Of a stretch of DNA of 64,000 nucleotides, positions 33,224 through 45,500 are shown in pieces (position 1 is the first letter of the stretch; the number at the start of each line of letters is the position of its first letter). Made by a program: the position numbers and the translations under genes. The notes under the pieces were generated by a model. The model was not told the DNA's origin. It did not search any database and worked only from the letters and a program-made list of their open reading frames with translations. Origin of the DNA: Spirometra erinaceieuropaei (Eukaryota; Platyhelminthes; Cestoda; Diphyllobothriidea; Diphyllobothriidae); the NCBI GenBank assembly GCA_902702965.1, contig CACRXP010000152.1, positions 873,368 to 937,367 on the forward strand. Direction: 5' to 3'.

Positions 33224-36200
33224 TCATGTAGGCTCGTTTGGCAAAGGCGAACAGAAATTATCAGGATGAGAAATATTTGAGGATGAGGAAGAGTGTTTGA
33301 GGGTTGCAGCGTAGAATGGCGCAGGCGTCATTGTGGAGGTGGCGCACTTGCGAGAAGGTAGAGCAGCGTTGAGGCTTGTGGTCCAGTCTAAACCGCCGCC
33401 CAGGACGCCCGCAAGTGCCTGGAAAACATGCATAAGGCTGAGGACCTTGCGCCCGGAGAGGACGATTCCGGTACGGTCAAGAGGTAAACGAGCTGTCCGA
33501 TGGCCGCGCTCAGAGGCCTAAACAGGAAGCCAATAATTTTAACTCGCCAAACACGTTTACTAATTATGCACAAGTAGCAACATTTTATAAAAGTAATACC
33601 TGGCGGTGGTAGAATTCTACATGAGAATTATGATCCACGAGACCGCCAATAACGTAAAAATCGTCGGAGGAAATCGATTATTTTAACTCTCCAAACACGG
33701 TTACTACAGTGCCTGATCGGTCTCATGGGATGTTGGCCGAAATTCTGAAATACGTCGTCGATTAGAGAGGATTACTTAGGTGGGGTTGTAATAATGATAA
33801 ATATGTTGTCTAAGACTATAGCATTTCGGACTCATCAGGATGTCGGATTTTGGATGTACCCCTCTTTGACCTTCTGTAGAAACTGCACTTGGTAAAAGAT
33901 GACTACTTAAGAAGCATGCATTCTTCCTATTTATTTTCGATAGTCTTATAAATTCAAATATATTTTATAGAAAACATGCACAAAAATATGTTTTTTCTTA
34001 CTCTTTTGGTAGAAAATCGCATTGTCTTGATATTTTATACCCAAAGAAAGTGTGCATATTTGGGTTCTTAAAAAGTTTCTAATTATGAGATTTTTAAGAC
34101 TGTGCGCTATCCTTGCATACCGGACCGCATATGTCCGTATACCACAACACAGTCCGGATCCATTGCGAAATTTTAGGGATTATATGTGGTACCTTCTTAA
34201 AGACATAGAGGAATATATGATTTTCCTTATGCGGAAAGCATGCACATTATAGACTGAAATCGCCAAACGCTAATGCAATGGCACATCAGGAACAAAATTA
34301 TTCGGGAATTCGAAAACTTTTTAAAAACCCAAATATGCACACTTCCTTCGGGTATGAAATATCAAGACAATGCGATTTTCTACCAAGAGTAAGAAAAAAC
34401 ATATTTTTGTGCATGTTTTCTATAAAATATAATTGAATTTATAAGACTATCGAAAATAAATAGGAAGAATGCATGCCTCGTAAGAAGTCATCTTTTACCA
34501 AGTGCAGTTTCTACAGAAGGTCAAAGAGGGGTACATCCAAAATCCGACATCCCAGTGAGTCCGAAATGCTATAGTCTTAGACTGCATACTTATCATTATT
34601 ACAACCCCACCTAAGTAATCCTCCCTAATCGAAGACGTATTTCAGAATTTCGGTCAACATTTCATGAGATCGGTTACGCACTGTAGTTACGCACAAGTAG
34701 CAGCATTTCATAAAAGTAATACCTGACGATGGCAGAATCCTACATGAGAATTATGATCCACCAGACCGCCAATAACGTAAACATCGTCGGAGGCAAATTT
34801 TGGTTCTTCTTCACCGCCACTGTTCACACCAGGAGAAATAAACTCATCCGGTAGCTCATCGTCAGCTTCGGCGCAGAGGTAGACGATTGAAGTTGCTGGG
34901 AAAAGCTCGGTGAAATCTTCCTACAAAGAACGGGGAAGGCGAAGGAAAACGGCGAATAAGTGACAGGATAAAAACAACTTGGTAGATCTGAAGGAGTGGC
35001 TTCAGTGTATCGGCCTTTTTGTCCGTCACAAAGGCAATGAAAGAGGAATAAAGGAGTTTAAGACTTAAATCGCATGACCGATAAGGAAAGCAACGACTGC
35101 AATCGGAAAGCATGCTGATAGATGGAAAAGATTACTTAAGCGAAATCGCAAAGTCGACATCCTAGCTTTGCATTAATAATGACCAAAGTCGCCTGCATTT
35201 CTACTCTGAGCTCCAGCAGTTGCTCTGGCAATTTTTTAATTCGCCCGTTGTCATCCTAATCGCCTATTGCCCTCCTATAACTTCTCCTAGTAGTAAAAAG
35301 ATTACAATTCGACCGTCGTTCCCGACGATGTTCATCGTATGCCCCACAGCAAGGCGAGAGCAGGCAAGATGACTTGCACGTGATTTAGTTTACAGCGAAT
35401 GTAGACTTACACAGCACCCCCTGCACTCTCTCCTCCCGCGCCTGGACTCGGTGTCAAAACGGAGTCAAGAAGACGCAAGAGGAAGCAGGTGACTAGCACG
35501 GCCGAACCCGCACCTAGACGTACCACCACCACACCCCTTGGCCAACAACAAACACTTGACTGGGGGGTTTTAAACAACAAAAATGGGTCAGAAAGAGGAA
35601 AGGATGGCACAGGTCACTGAACAACCATGCACACGGACTGTATATCCAGCGGGAGAGCAAGCGGATCCACCGCAGGAGGGAACCAGGTGCCAGCGTACGC
35701 CAGGCAAGTGCCTCCACCAGCTCTCATGTACCTGTTGATAGTATCTCTTGATGGTCTCTACGCGGCAGTGTCACCCACGGCCAGGAAGATGTGTACTAAG
35801 ATCAAACGATAAAAATCGCTCCTTTGGAATAGGTCAGTATAGGTCAGTATATTTTAAGAGTAATAGGCAATGCCTTTGAAAACCCTATTGTAAACGGTAC
35901 ATGCAATATCTCACTATAAATAAACATGGTACTGAAAGTTTGTCAGTAATATACGCATTTAACAGAATATTTTCCGTGAAAATGTAGAACCAAAACTTGT
36001 GAACATTCAGTTGTAGATGATTTCAGTAAAATGTAAGGACAGTCATCCGCATTAGCGGTATGAGTATGCAAGGCGTTGGTTGGTCGTCGCTTGAAACATT
36101 AGCTTATTCATTGAAACCTTGGGGCTGTGCTGGAGATATCTTCAAAGACGTGCAAAGTTGATATAACCGAGTTCCAGTGGTGAACTTGCCTGGTGGCTCA

Positions 36201-39200
36201 GGAATCAACTCTCCTTCGGTAAAGCTTATATTACGCCCGTCATAGGAATGCCGGCGTCACATGCCGATTAGCCTTCTATCACGCGGCGATACAGCAAATA
36301 GACAAAACGATCATGAGTACATATGCTCTTCTGACGTAAATGGCTGCTTAGGAATCTGGGTCTGTCTTTCGCGTGTCGGGTGAATTACTGCACGATGAGT
36401 GCCTTATTTTCACATTGGCAAGACATCTGAACAGAGCACGTTGCTTACGGCCCGCATGGCTTGCTTCGACTCCACCGCAAGTCAGGCGGACTAGGCAATG
36501 AATAAAACGGTAAAGGCGTCCGAAAAGACTGGCACGGTCAAGTACCACTTTCAGGAAGAGGTCCCAGTTCTCTGCGCTGACCAGGTTCAGTCGAGATAGG
36601 GTACTCTTCGAGGCCGGGGGACGCGTCGTGACGCAACCGGCGTCGTGCTCCGAAGTGCTCCTTGAAGACGCAGCCTCAGGGACATTCGACTGGCACTGCT
36701 CGGTGATCGGTGAAGGCGCTGAACTCTCCCTAAAGGCGGAGCCGAGTCCAGTGACGTAGAGTTGGACAGGGGAGGGCAGATGTCGATTAATGGAGTAACA
36801 GTTTGAGATCTGTGCAAGAATCGGGGTGGTAAGAAGATGAGTGTGCAGACGTTAGAAGGATAACCTGGGAGACTCCTGAGCCCCCAATATAAAACTCGCT
36901 GTTTGGTTGTGAGACAACCGCGCAAGCGTCCCACTTTTCGTAATGGCGTATCGTCCTTGATTTTTCGTCACTCTCGAACATGCGCCCTACATTCAGCCCA
37001 TATAACAAGCAATTAACCGATCAACACTCAGCTGCTCACTTCTTCGTGCTGGCGCGTACATGTCCGACTAATGTGAACACCACTCCACACCGCGATTGGT
37101 GCCCTTCCGAATGAGGGCTTTGCTCTCACACGCAAGCAGACAGGCAACTCACGGCAATCTTCCCTGTGTACAGAATAAACCTGTCCTCACAGCTCCCTGA
37201 ATGAAATTATTGTGTACGATTACAGTTGAGCCTACATCCTTAACTGCCACGGTTGGACCAAACCAGGGGATAAGACAGAAGTCTAGCATGCGTCAGATAG
37301 AGGCAGCAAGTCATGTCAGCCAGTTGGTTAAACTCGGACTTCGCCATCTGGTCAGATCGTCGTCTCTGGAAAATTAGCTACCGCGCCAACCACAAGGCAG
37401 TTCAGTCGATCAAGCACCCACTTTCTCATAACAACTAATATGACGCGTCGTAAACTGATTACTAAACGCAGGAAACCGTTGCACTGAAGAGGCCCTCCGT
37501 TACTATGAAGATAAGGGCGAGGTCACAGCGTCTGCTGCCTGATGGCATCTGCCGCCGAAACGTGATCCGCCATATTGAAGTCAGCCTCGTACACCTTTAT
37601 AAACAGATAGCTGACACGCACAAATGCGGGTAGTACAGTGAGTGACCGACCTCATGAAATGTTGGCTGAAATTCTGAAGTGCGTTTTCGATTAGGGAGGA
37701 TTACTTGGGCGCGGTTGTAATACTAATTATCTTGTAGCATAATCTTATAACATTTCTGACTCGGCAGGATGCCAGCTCTCAAATACACTGCTTTTCAATC
37801 TCCTGAAGAAACCGTACTCGGTAAAAAATGACTTCTTAAGTAGCATGCGTTTTTTTTGATTTCGATGGTCTCGCAAATTCAAATATATCTTATAGAAACC
37901 ATAAACAAAAATATGTTTTCTTTCAGTCAATTAATAGAGAATCACATCTTTATATTTTATCCTCAGGGAAGGAGTATAATTAAGTTTTTAAAGAGCTTAC
38001 AAATTTTCGCATAATGTTGAGCCTTATCATTCGTTGCATTACCGTTTAGTGATTTCAGTCTACAAGGTGCATGCGTCCCGCGCAAAAATTACATATTTTT
38101 CTAAGCTAATAAAAAGATATCATACAGAGTCCATGAAATTTTGCAGTGGATGCGGACTATGTTGTTCAGTTTGTGAGGAGCTGTGGTAAACGGCCAGATA
38201 CGATGCTATGTGAATGGACACTGCGCGGTCTTAAAAAAATCTCATAATTAGAAACTTTTTTAAAACCTAATTATACTTCTTTCTTGAGTATAAAATGTAA
38301 AGATGTGATTCTCTATCAATTGACTGAAAGAATGTATATTTCGTTTATGGTTTCTATAAGATATATTTGAATTTACAGGACCATCGAAAATCAATAGGAA
38401 AAATGCATGCTACTTAAGAAGTCATTTTTTACTGAGAAAGTAATGCATTCAAAAGCTGACATCCTACCAAGTCAGAAATATTATAGGAGTATGCAACGAG
38501 GTATTCAGTATTACAACTGCACCCAAGTAATCCTTCCTAATCGAAAACGCATCTCAGAATTTCAACCAACATTTAATGAGATCAGTCACTCAGTGTATGT
38601 TGTGGGAGGTTGGAAGGAGAGTGAATGAGTGAGTCGTGTGCAAGCTAACACCACCCAGGAAGTCCGCAGTGAATAAACATGGGCAATTCAACATGCTAGC
38701 CAGTAAAAGAAGGTCGCGACCTCCTCCCCTGAAGAAAGGCCCCAGGATGAGTTCTGTGTCCCGCATACTGAAACATAATAAAAAGCTCAAAGAGGGCATC
38801 AGGACAACCTCTGTAGGCTTTGACTGACGGCTTTTCTCTACCCGCGGATTTTCGGAGACGTTTTACCGCTCGGATTTCAGCGACAAGGCCGGCCTGATTG
38901 GCGTCAATAACCCTCTAGATATAAGGGTCCTCGGTTGTTTCCGTCTGATCGTTGAAAATTCACAGACCATAACAAGCAGTCGACGCATTTAAAGGTACCA
39001 ACATGCGAATAAGTCGACAGGACACGAAGAGTACATAACTGCTACCTGATGCGCGAGCTTGCAGATATCCTTGAAAGACATCATGTGATCATAGGCACAG
39101 TCCAGTACGACGCGCGTTTTGCAGCTTGATTCGGACATCTTGACGATCTGCGGCTTTGGCAATCGAGGAGTGACCTCGAGGCCCGACTGCAAAGCCTGTT

Positions 39201-39419
39201 TCCGCCGCTCCTGCTTGCGCATCTTGTGCGCCTTACGCAACCTTTTACGATCCTCACAAAAAAGAAAACTGACAAATCTCCCGAACCTACCTCTTTTCTG
39301 TCGAGGTACTTCTCCAATTTTGTCCTTTTGTTAGTTTTCTCGTGGGATTCATGCTCTTCAACATCCTCTGGATCTACGATGTCGCCGTTCGTAGCTGTAG
39401 CTACAGCGGACGAATCCAT
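33224..39419 (-). CDS. TRMT10A: tRNA (guanine-N1-)-methyltransferase, TRMT10A type (5 exons)
   Basis: A SPOUT-class enzyme that methylates N1 of G9 in tRNAs using S-adenosylmethionine. Exons on the - strand: 39419-39291, 39252-39046, 36809-36546 (or 36549), 34920-34723 and 33517-33224, all phase 0, about 363 residues (human TRMT10A has 339). Family landmarks are LRKAHKMRKQERRK, then RVVLDCAYDHMMSFKDICKL, YSINRHLPSPVQLYVTG, the cofactor-region motif DVYVIGGLVDHNSH, ARLPLDRTGIVLSGRKVLSL and HVFQALAGVL. Intron 1 is only 38 bp. Intron 2 holds a long-TIR element (37636-38595). Intron 4 holds another (33707-34683) together with a partial exon 4 duplicate. The C-terminus is extended and serine-rich. 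The gene starts 124 bp after the NSUN5 stop. Confidence 0.88.
33535..33705 (-). repeat. Tandem duplicate of TRMT10 exon 4 end, with uninterrupted target site
   Basis: The order along the + strand is A (33535-33560), TA, B (33563-33675), A' (about 33676-33704), TA, long-TIR element, TA, B' (34686-34800). B' is the end of exon 4 and the start of intron 4. B copies the last 25 or so codons (DFYVIGGLVDHNSHV) with its donor CAG|GTATTA. B lacks a clear acceptor, so it is probably not used. A-TA-B represents the target before insertion of the element at A'-TA-B'. Confidence 0.78.
33707..34683. mobile_element. Long-TIR element, copy in TRMT10 intron 4
   Basis: 977 bp, starts CAGTGCCTGATCGGTCTCAT and ends GATCGGTTACGCACTG, flanked by TA (33705-33706 and 34684-34685). 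The arms align over about 380 bp. Non-coding. Confidence 0.88.
35306..35480. repeat. Dispersed repeat C, copy 2 (in TRMT10 intron 3)
   Basis: Homologous to 30247-30450. It keeps CCGACGATGTTCATCG at 35318-35333, the place where the element at 40451-41414 interrupts its copy. Confidence 0.6.
37636..38595. mobile_element. Long-TIR element, copy in TRMT10 intron 2
   Basis: 960 bp, starts CAGTGAGTGACCGACCTCAT and ends GATCAGTCACTCAGTG, with TA at 37634-37635 and 38596-38597. The right terminal base pattern CAGTG replaces the expected CACTG, a change inside the terminal repeat. Confidence 0.85.
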
Positions 39420-39543
39420 AGTAGGGTGGTCGAACAGTTTATTTTTCGCTATAAATAAGTTCTACTGAAACGCGATTCAAGTAGGCTTGATTAATGTGCA
39501 AAAATGCAACTGGTCACGATGGAAATTTATTAGACAGCTTGGG
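39420..39543 (-). promoter_or_regulatory. Short NSUN5-TRMT10 intercistronic region
   Basis: 124 bp between the NSUN5 stop and the TRMT10 ATG, same strand. On the - strand AATAAA (39531-39526) lies 12 bases past the stop. CGCGTTTCAG lies about 60 bases later (AG at 39466-39465) and would be a good 3' splice site for a spliced leader, leaving a 45-base 5' leader before the TRMT10 ATG. No TATA box is evident. This is the layout of trans-spliced flatworm operons; actual trans-splicing is inferred. Confidence 0.6.
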
Positions 39544-42500
39544 TCATGCAGTGGGAGCATTCGGTTTGTGAGTTCTGCGTTTGAAACAGGCAACGAAAAA
39601 ACCGACAGTCAAGTCCTTTTCGGGGTTAGCGCGAACGCAGCACGACATATCGTCGCCGAGGCCTCGGGTCTTCCAGGGTGCTCGCGGTATGACAGGGGCT
39701 TGTGCGGAGTTGGAGGTAAGCTCGGGGGTCGGTTGGTCTTGCCAAATCTTCAGGAGAAGAAACTCCTCCGAAAAGTTGGCAGCCTGTTCACGCACAACGG
39801 TCTCATTCTCCTGAGAGGGTGAGACAGAAGTCAGTTAAGAAAAAGGCCAAGGAAACAGATGAACTCTCGCCAGTTCGTCGTAGACATCACAACAGACCAT
39901 GAAATTCCGGTAAAAATGTCAAACTTCAAGGAAACGACTTTGCGTCAATCTCCCCGTGGTTGACCATGTGTATAAATGCGGTTTCAAACGGACCAGTTAC
40001 AGCTGTTTGTCTGAAAGTGTAGTAGACCTGTTTGACGTAATGAAAAGAATCAGTCTATGGGGAATTAATGAGTAAAACGCATGCCTCTCTAAGAGGCTAT
40101 TTCCAGATTTTCCATTAAAACAAACTAATTGCATGAACCTCGGTGCTGCGAAATGATGTTGTGACAGGGAAAGGCTAGTTTAAAACGACGGTTGTTAAAT
40201 GCATGATCCGCTGAAACTCCCGAAGCGTTGATGGATATTTGTAAATTTTCAATTAAGGGTACAAAGCCAATTGACAAGCATGGGACATAATCTTCGTACA
40301 TCCAGACCGGCTGGCCAGTGCCTCCACGTGCTGCCAAAACAAGTCACTTGGAAAAATATTCCGTAGTGTTCGTGTCGGATTAAAAAAATACCTACAGCCC
40401 AGTTCGATGCCCCCTCAGTGCAACGACAGTTCGACCGTCGTTACCAACTACAGTAGGTGGGCTAACTCATCAAATTTCGGCCGAAATTTCGAAATGCGTT
40501 CTCGTTTCGAAAAGATTAGTTAAGTAGAGCTGTAAAATTAATCAACGACCAGCACGATTTTATAATGATCCAGTTACCTCAAGATACCTTCCTTCGAATG
40601 AAATTATTTCCGACTGCAAGCAAGAACTATACTCTGTAAAAAATGACTACTTAAGTAGCATTCAATTTTCTCACTGACTTCCGATGACCTTGAAAATTCA
40701 ATTATATTTGCTGAAAAAAAATGCACATGGATGTTCATTCTTTTATTTGTTCCGTAGAAAATCACGTCTTCTTTCAATTTTATACTCGAAGGAAGAGTAT
40801 AATTCGATTTCAAAAAAGTTTCTAATCGTGGGATTTTCAATACCGTGAAATGGCCGTTCATAGAACGTCATGTATCTGAATTTACCAATGTGGCTTGTAA
40901 AGCTAACAATATTGCTCAAATACACTGCTTAATTTGATGAACCCCATATGGTCTCCTCTTAATACCGTACAGAAGTGTATGGTTTTCCATACACGGGAAA
41001 CATACGGCTGGTAGTTTTGAAACCGTGAATGCAGGTATAACAGCAGGTCGGGTACAAAATTATTCGGGAATTGGAAAAGCTTTTTTAAAACGAAATTATG
41101 TCCCTCCTTCGAGTATAAAATTGAAAGAGGACGGGATTTTCTACCGAATAAGTGAAAGAATGAATGCTTTTATGCATGTTTTCCCTGAAATATAATTGCA
41201 TTTTGTAGGGCATCGAAAATCAATGAAAAAATTGCATGCTACTTAAGTGGCCATTCTCTGCAGAGTATAATTCTTGCATGCAGTTCATTCGAAAGAAGGC
41301 ACCCTGAGGTAACTGGATCATCATAGAATTACAACCCTAGGGAACTTATCTTTTCGAAACGAAAACGCATTTCAAAATTTCGGCCGGACATTTCATGAGT
41401 TAGTCCACCTACTGTATGTCCATCGCCTGCAGCGGTGACTCGCGCTCGAATAAGCGTGTAGCCATGGCAGACTTGCGTTGCATCTACCGCACTTTCTCCT
41501 CTCAACCCCAAATCTGATGCACCCGGTGCCAAGGTAGAGTCAAGAAGACCGGAGGCGGGATCTCGCGTACAGTGGCTGACAGATCTCAACAACTCGTCTA
41601 CGCGTCTCACACATTAGACTAGGTTTTCACACGACAAGAAAGGTGAACGCCTGGCATCTGAACCGAGTGGAAGCGACATAGAGGCCGCATTCAGGAGCCT
41701 GCCTCTCCGTCCTCACGAGAGGACCAAGTTTTTACGCTACTTGGCAGCTTCCCAAGTCACGGCTGTTAGCGGCAGCAACAAGAGAGATGCAGATCAGGTT
41801 CCCGGGTCGGTATGAGAAGGACCGAACATCACATCGAAAAGAATTGAAATGGAGGGATGTCGGAGTGCTGTTTGTCAGTTGAATAGGAGGTGCGGGACAG
41901 TATACGAGTAACAGATGTGAATTACTAACCAGACAGTATGATTTTACATCCCACAGACTTGACTCGGTCCTGCTAGTAAGACACAATATAAGGCCAACGC
42001 TGCGTGTCTTCTGCTCGCAAGAGTAAATCTGAGTAACCTCATTCTGGCCACGACGCGTCGTGACTTGGAAGGTCGCCCACTGTCGTCATAACTCCGCTCT
42101 ACTCAGGGCCAGCCTACATGGACTTCTTCCTAGTGTGGCCTTCGTGGTACCTTCACCAGCGTCGGATCCGACATCTTCTTGTTGAAGACTGGTTCGTGTA
42201 AAGTTGGCGATCAGTAAGTTTGCGGCATGCATAAACGTGGATTCGGCCCGATCAGCCAATGTGCCTACCGCCAGCTTGAGCTGTATGGAGTCTGTCGTAC
42301 CATGGTGGGTGCGAGAAGAGTACATGACTCCTACCTGATACGCGAGTTTGCAGATATCCTAGACAGACTTCATCCACCAGAGAACGCAGTGGCAGTCCTC
42401 GTCACATTCGACAAACGAGCTCTCAGAGGAGTAGTGTAAAGATGGGTTTCGAATTACCACGCATGTGGGATCCCCGCTGTCCTTACGGTGTCCTGGTGCA

Positions 42501-45500
42501 CGTATTGGGAACCAGGCCGTGTTTGGCGCGCGCGTAGACGGACGATTTGACACCATCAACGGTGGTATGGAGCGCTCACCGATTGTTCTCACGGAACTCA
42601 CCCGTTCTGTTGTGCCTTTCGGGCTGTTTCTTGGGCCCAATTAGCAGCCGCACAGCGGCGCATGATATAGGCAGAATGGCATTACCGACATAGACAAGGG
42701 AGACTGAAATGGCCATTTCCGGCTTATTAAGCGTCGTCAGCCTGTCATACCCAATCCTGAAGTCTGGCACACCCGGGGAACGAACTAGCGACCAATTACT
42801 TAGAAGTCCACGCCTCTAACCATTGTGCCACGAGCCCGTTGCCCTGTCTGAGCGCCCCTTACCATTGTATATTCCGACCGAAAATCGACAGGGCAACGGG
42901 CTGAGGAGAGCGCGCAGCAGACTCTGCGCAAGTCTGTCCTACCATGAGCTAACGTACGCGCAAGCTGCCAATGCTGTGTCCGCCCCGTGGGGCACACAGT
43001 GGATGTCGTCGAGCCTGACTGTCTAGATGTCCTGTCGTCGAAACCTATGCCCGCCATTGGCAGAGGATGTGTGCGTGTGTGGATGAGAAGATTCAAACGT
43101 TATCTGTGTCCGTCAAGGGGACCCCCAATAACGCGCAGTTTACAGCTGCCTTCCAACAGCAACTGCTGGAAGCAGCCTGACGGACCATCCTGGGGCAGGA
43201 AACAATAACACAGTTGAGAGGGCATAAGATAAACCGCCTGGCATCGAACTATGTTACTGTCGCTTAACCGATGCACGAGCGCTTGCACACAATGGCCTTT
43301 TGCAGGCGTTTGAAAAGACTTAATCCCGTCGTCCATCTCACTTAACTACATTCCTAACTGGATTCTTGGGAAAGCCAATCGTGTTTTAGATAGCGAATTT
43401 TCACCAAGACGCGGTTGGTCAATGCTGACAATATCGCGCCGCTAGCGTATGGCCACACTAACCCATAGAATGCAGCAGCTCGGCTGAATAGGGTTATTAA
43501 GTCTGTCAGCTTGTCTGCCGATTATGCAAAAGCCAAAGTATCCTAGAGCTGCATCTTTGACTGGAGGAAGGCACTCCTTGTAACTATCGGCTCTTCCGGG
43601 AGGTGTACAGGTTGAAATATGTAGATGCAAAGTTATTCCCAAGAGCAGTGCAGCTCGCAGGGTTTTCGCAAGCCCTCGAAGGTATCTGTCGATTGACAAA
43701 GATATCTGTCCGCAATGGGCATTCGAAATGAAGGAAAATGAAGGAAAGAGGGCAACGATTGAATATGTGACCCGTAGTTTTACTACTGCAGCACGTCTAC
43801 TTATTTTGCTTAAGCAGGCATGTTGTGTTAGGGTCATAATTACAGGTAAGGTTGCGAATAGGATTGCACCTTACCCAATCCGGCTACCAATAACCAACCA
43901 CCACAAATTACCTGCTTTCAACCCGTTTACGCACCTTTAACACGTATCATTCAAGCTGTGTGGTATGCGCCGGCACCTCGTTAGGGCAATAAAACAAACA
44001 TATGACAGAAATACGAGTATTTTCAATGCCTTACGCGGACTGACTCAAGCACCTTCTCCATCCACCCCAGTCATAAAACCCCCAATAACATTCTTCCTGT
44101 ATTATCGAAAGTAATTTTGCTCCATTTTCTCCATTTTCTCAATCCTTGCCAGGAAGAGGAATAAAACTAAGCGCTTGTACCTGTTGTGTTTTGAGTGAAG
44201 TGTAAATAACTCTGTCCAAATGAGACTGTCTGCAGTGACTGCAAATAAATCGAGGGGCCATCTGCGCCAATCCATCATAGAAGGCCTGTTCGGTCGGGTT
44301 TGCCCAGGAGTTTAATGCTGCTTCGTTTAACTAAGTGCGACGAAGGGGACGCCAACCGAAAACCTGACTCGATACAGTCCGCCAAAACTTGAAAGTGGTA
44401 ATTCAGTACTCTGTTACCGCTGGAAGGTTAACTGGCTGCGCGACAAGGAAAGCCGCCTGTCGAAGAGGTTGAACTATACCTCTTCGTAGACTGAACAGGT
44501 TGAGTAGACAACCAGCTGCACGGAGGGAAAGGAGAGCGCGTGCCGCAGGAGCTTAGACTGCAGATTGGACAGTCGAGTTATCCGCTCCTTTGGTGGAGGG
44601 CCCTCTTGGGCCAGTTCGGGGCGACGCGAGTGGAGACCGGAACTGGAGCAAGAGGGGTCCAAAAGGATGGCTGTCAGGTCCGCGAAAGCGGGGTCCTGAG
44701 GATCGAGACTGAGGAAGTCCACACAGCGGGCGTCAATCTCGCAGAGCTGGTTTTTTTCGGAGGTGACGCCTTCCAACACACTGGCTCCGTTCACAGACAG
44801 TGAGTGACCTCCTAGCTCGGCACAGGACCGAAGATTGCTGCAGAGTTGTTGGAACCTTGTTGAGGGAAAAGGAGCAGGAGCTCATAAGCTCAGGTACTAA
44901 CTTTATTCATAAATAGCCCGTCCAAAATAAGACGGCTAAGTCAAGACGGAGGTAGATTTAGGGCCTCTTCAATAGTCCTCAGAAATCTGAAGTCCTTGGC
45001 TTATTAAAGCTTCATAAAGCTACAGTAGGCGTCGGAATTCGCGAAACACTGCTGAACACCGTCAAGTTAACTGGGGTTGCAGTGCTAGTTAGCAGGAGGC
45101 ATAGTCTCAGGTGATCTTTGGCAGGTGATCTGCGGCATGCTGACATTTGGTTGACGGTCTTGCAAGCCGCTTGTATGAATCGTTCTGAGAGACCAAAACA
45201 CTACTTAAGTAGCCCACACTTTTCAATTATTTGTGATGCTGGAACAAATTTGATCATATTGCTCAGGACTGGTGTAGAACGGATGGGAATTTATACTGCC
45301 CTTGACGGAAATCTACATGACAGTTCAGTTCGACCGTAGATTGCAAAAATGTTCAGCGTCGGTTAAATGAAACTCACAACACTTGAAAATGAGTGGTGGG
45401 AAGTTGTGAATATATCGAGCGAATCAGGTGCGTAATAATGTCAACTTTAAAGGGGTGTGTGTCCCTGGAGTCTAGCATACAGGAACTTATTGGTTCTGCC

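Noticed and set aside
36138..36234. Exon-like - strand stretch (FTEGELIPEPPGKF) in a TRMT10 intron
   Set aside because: Its phases do not fit the TRMT10 exon chain, which is complete without it. No matching family was recognised.
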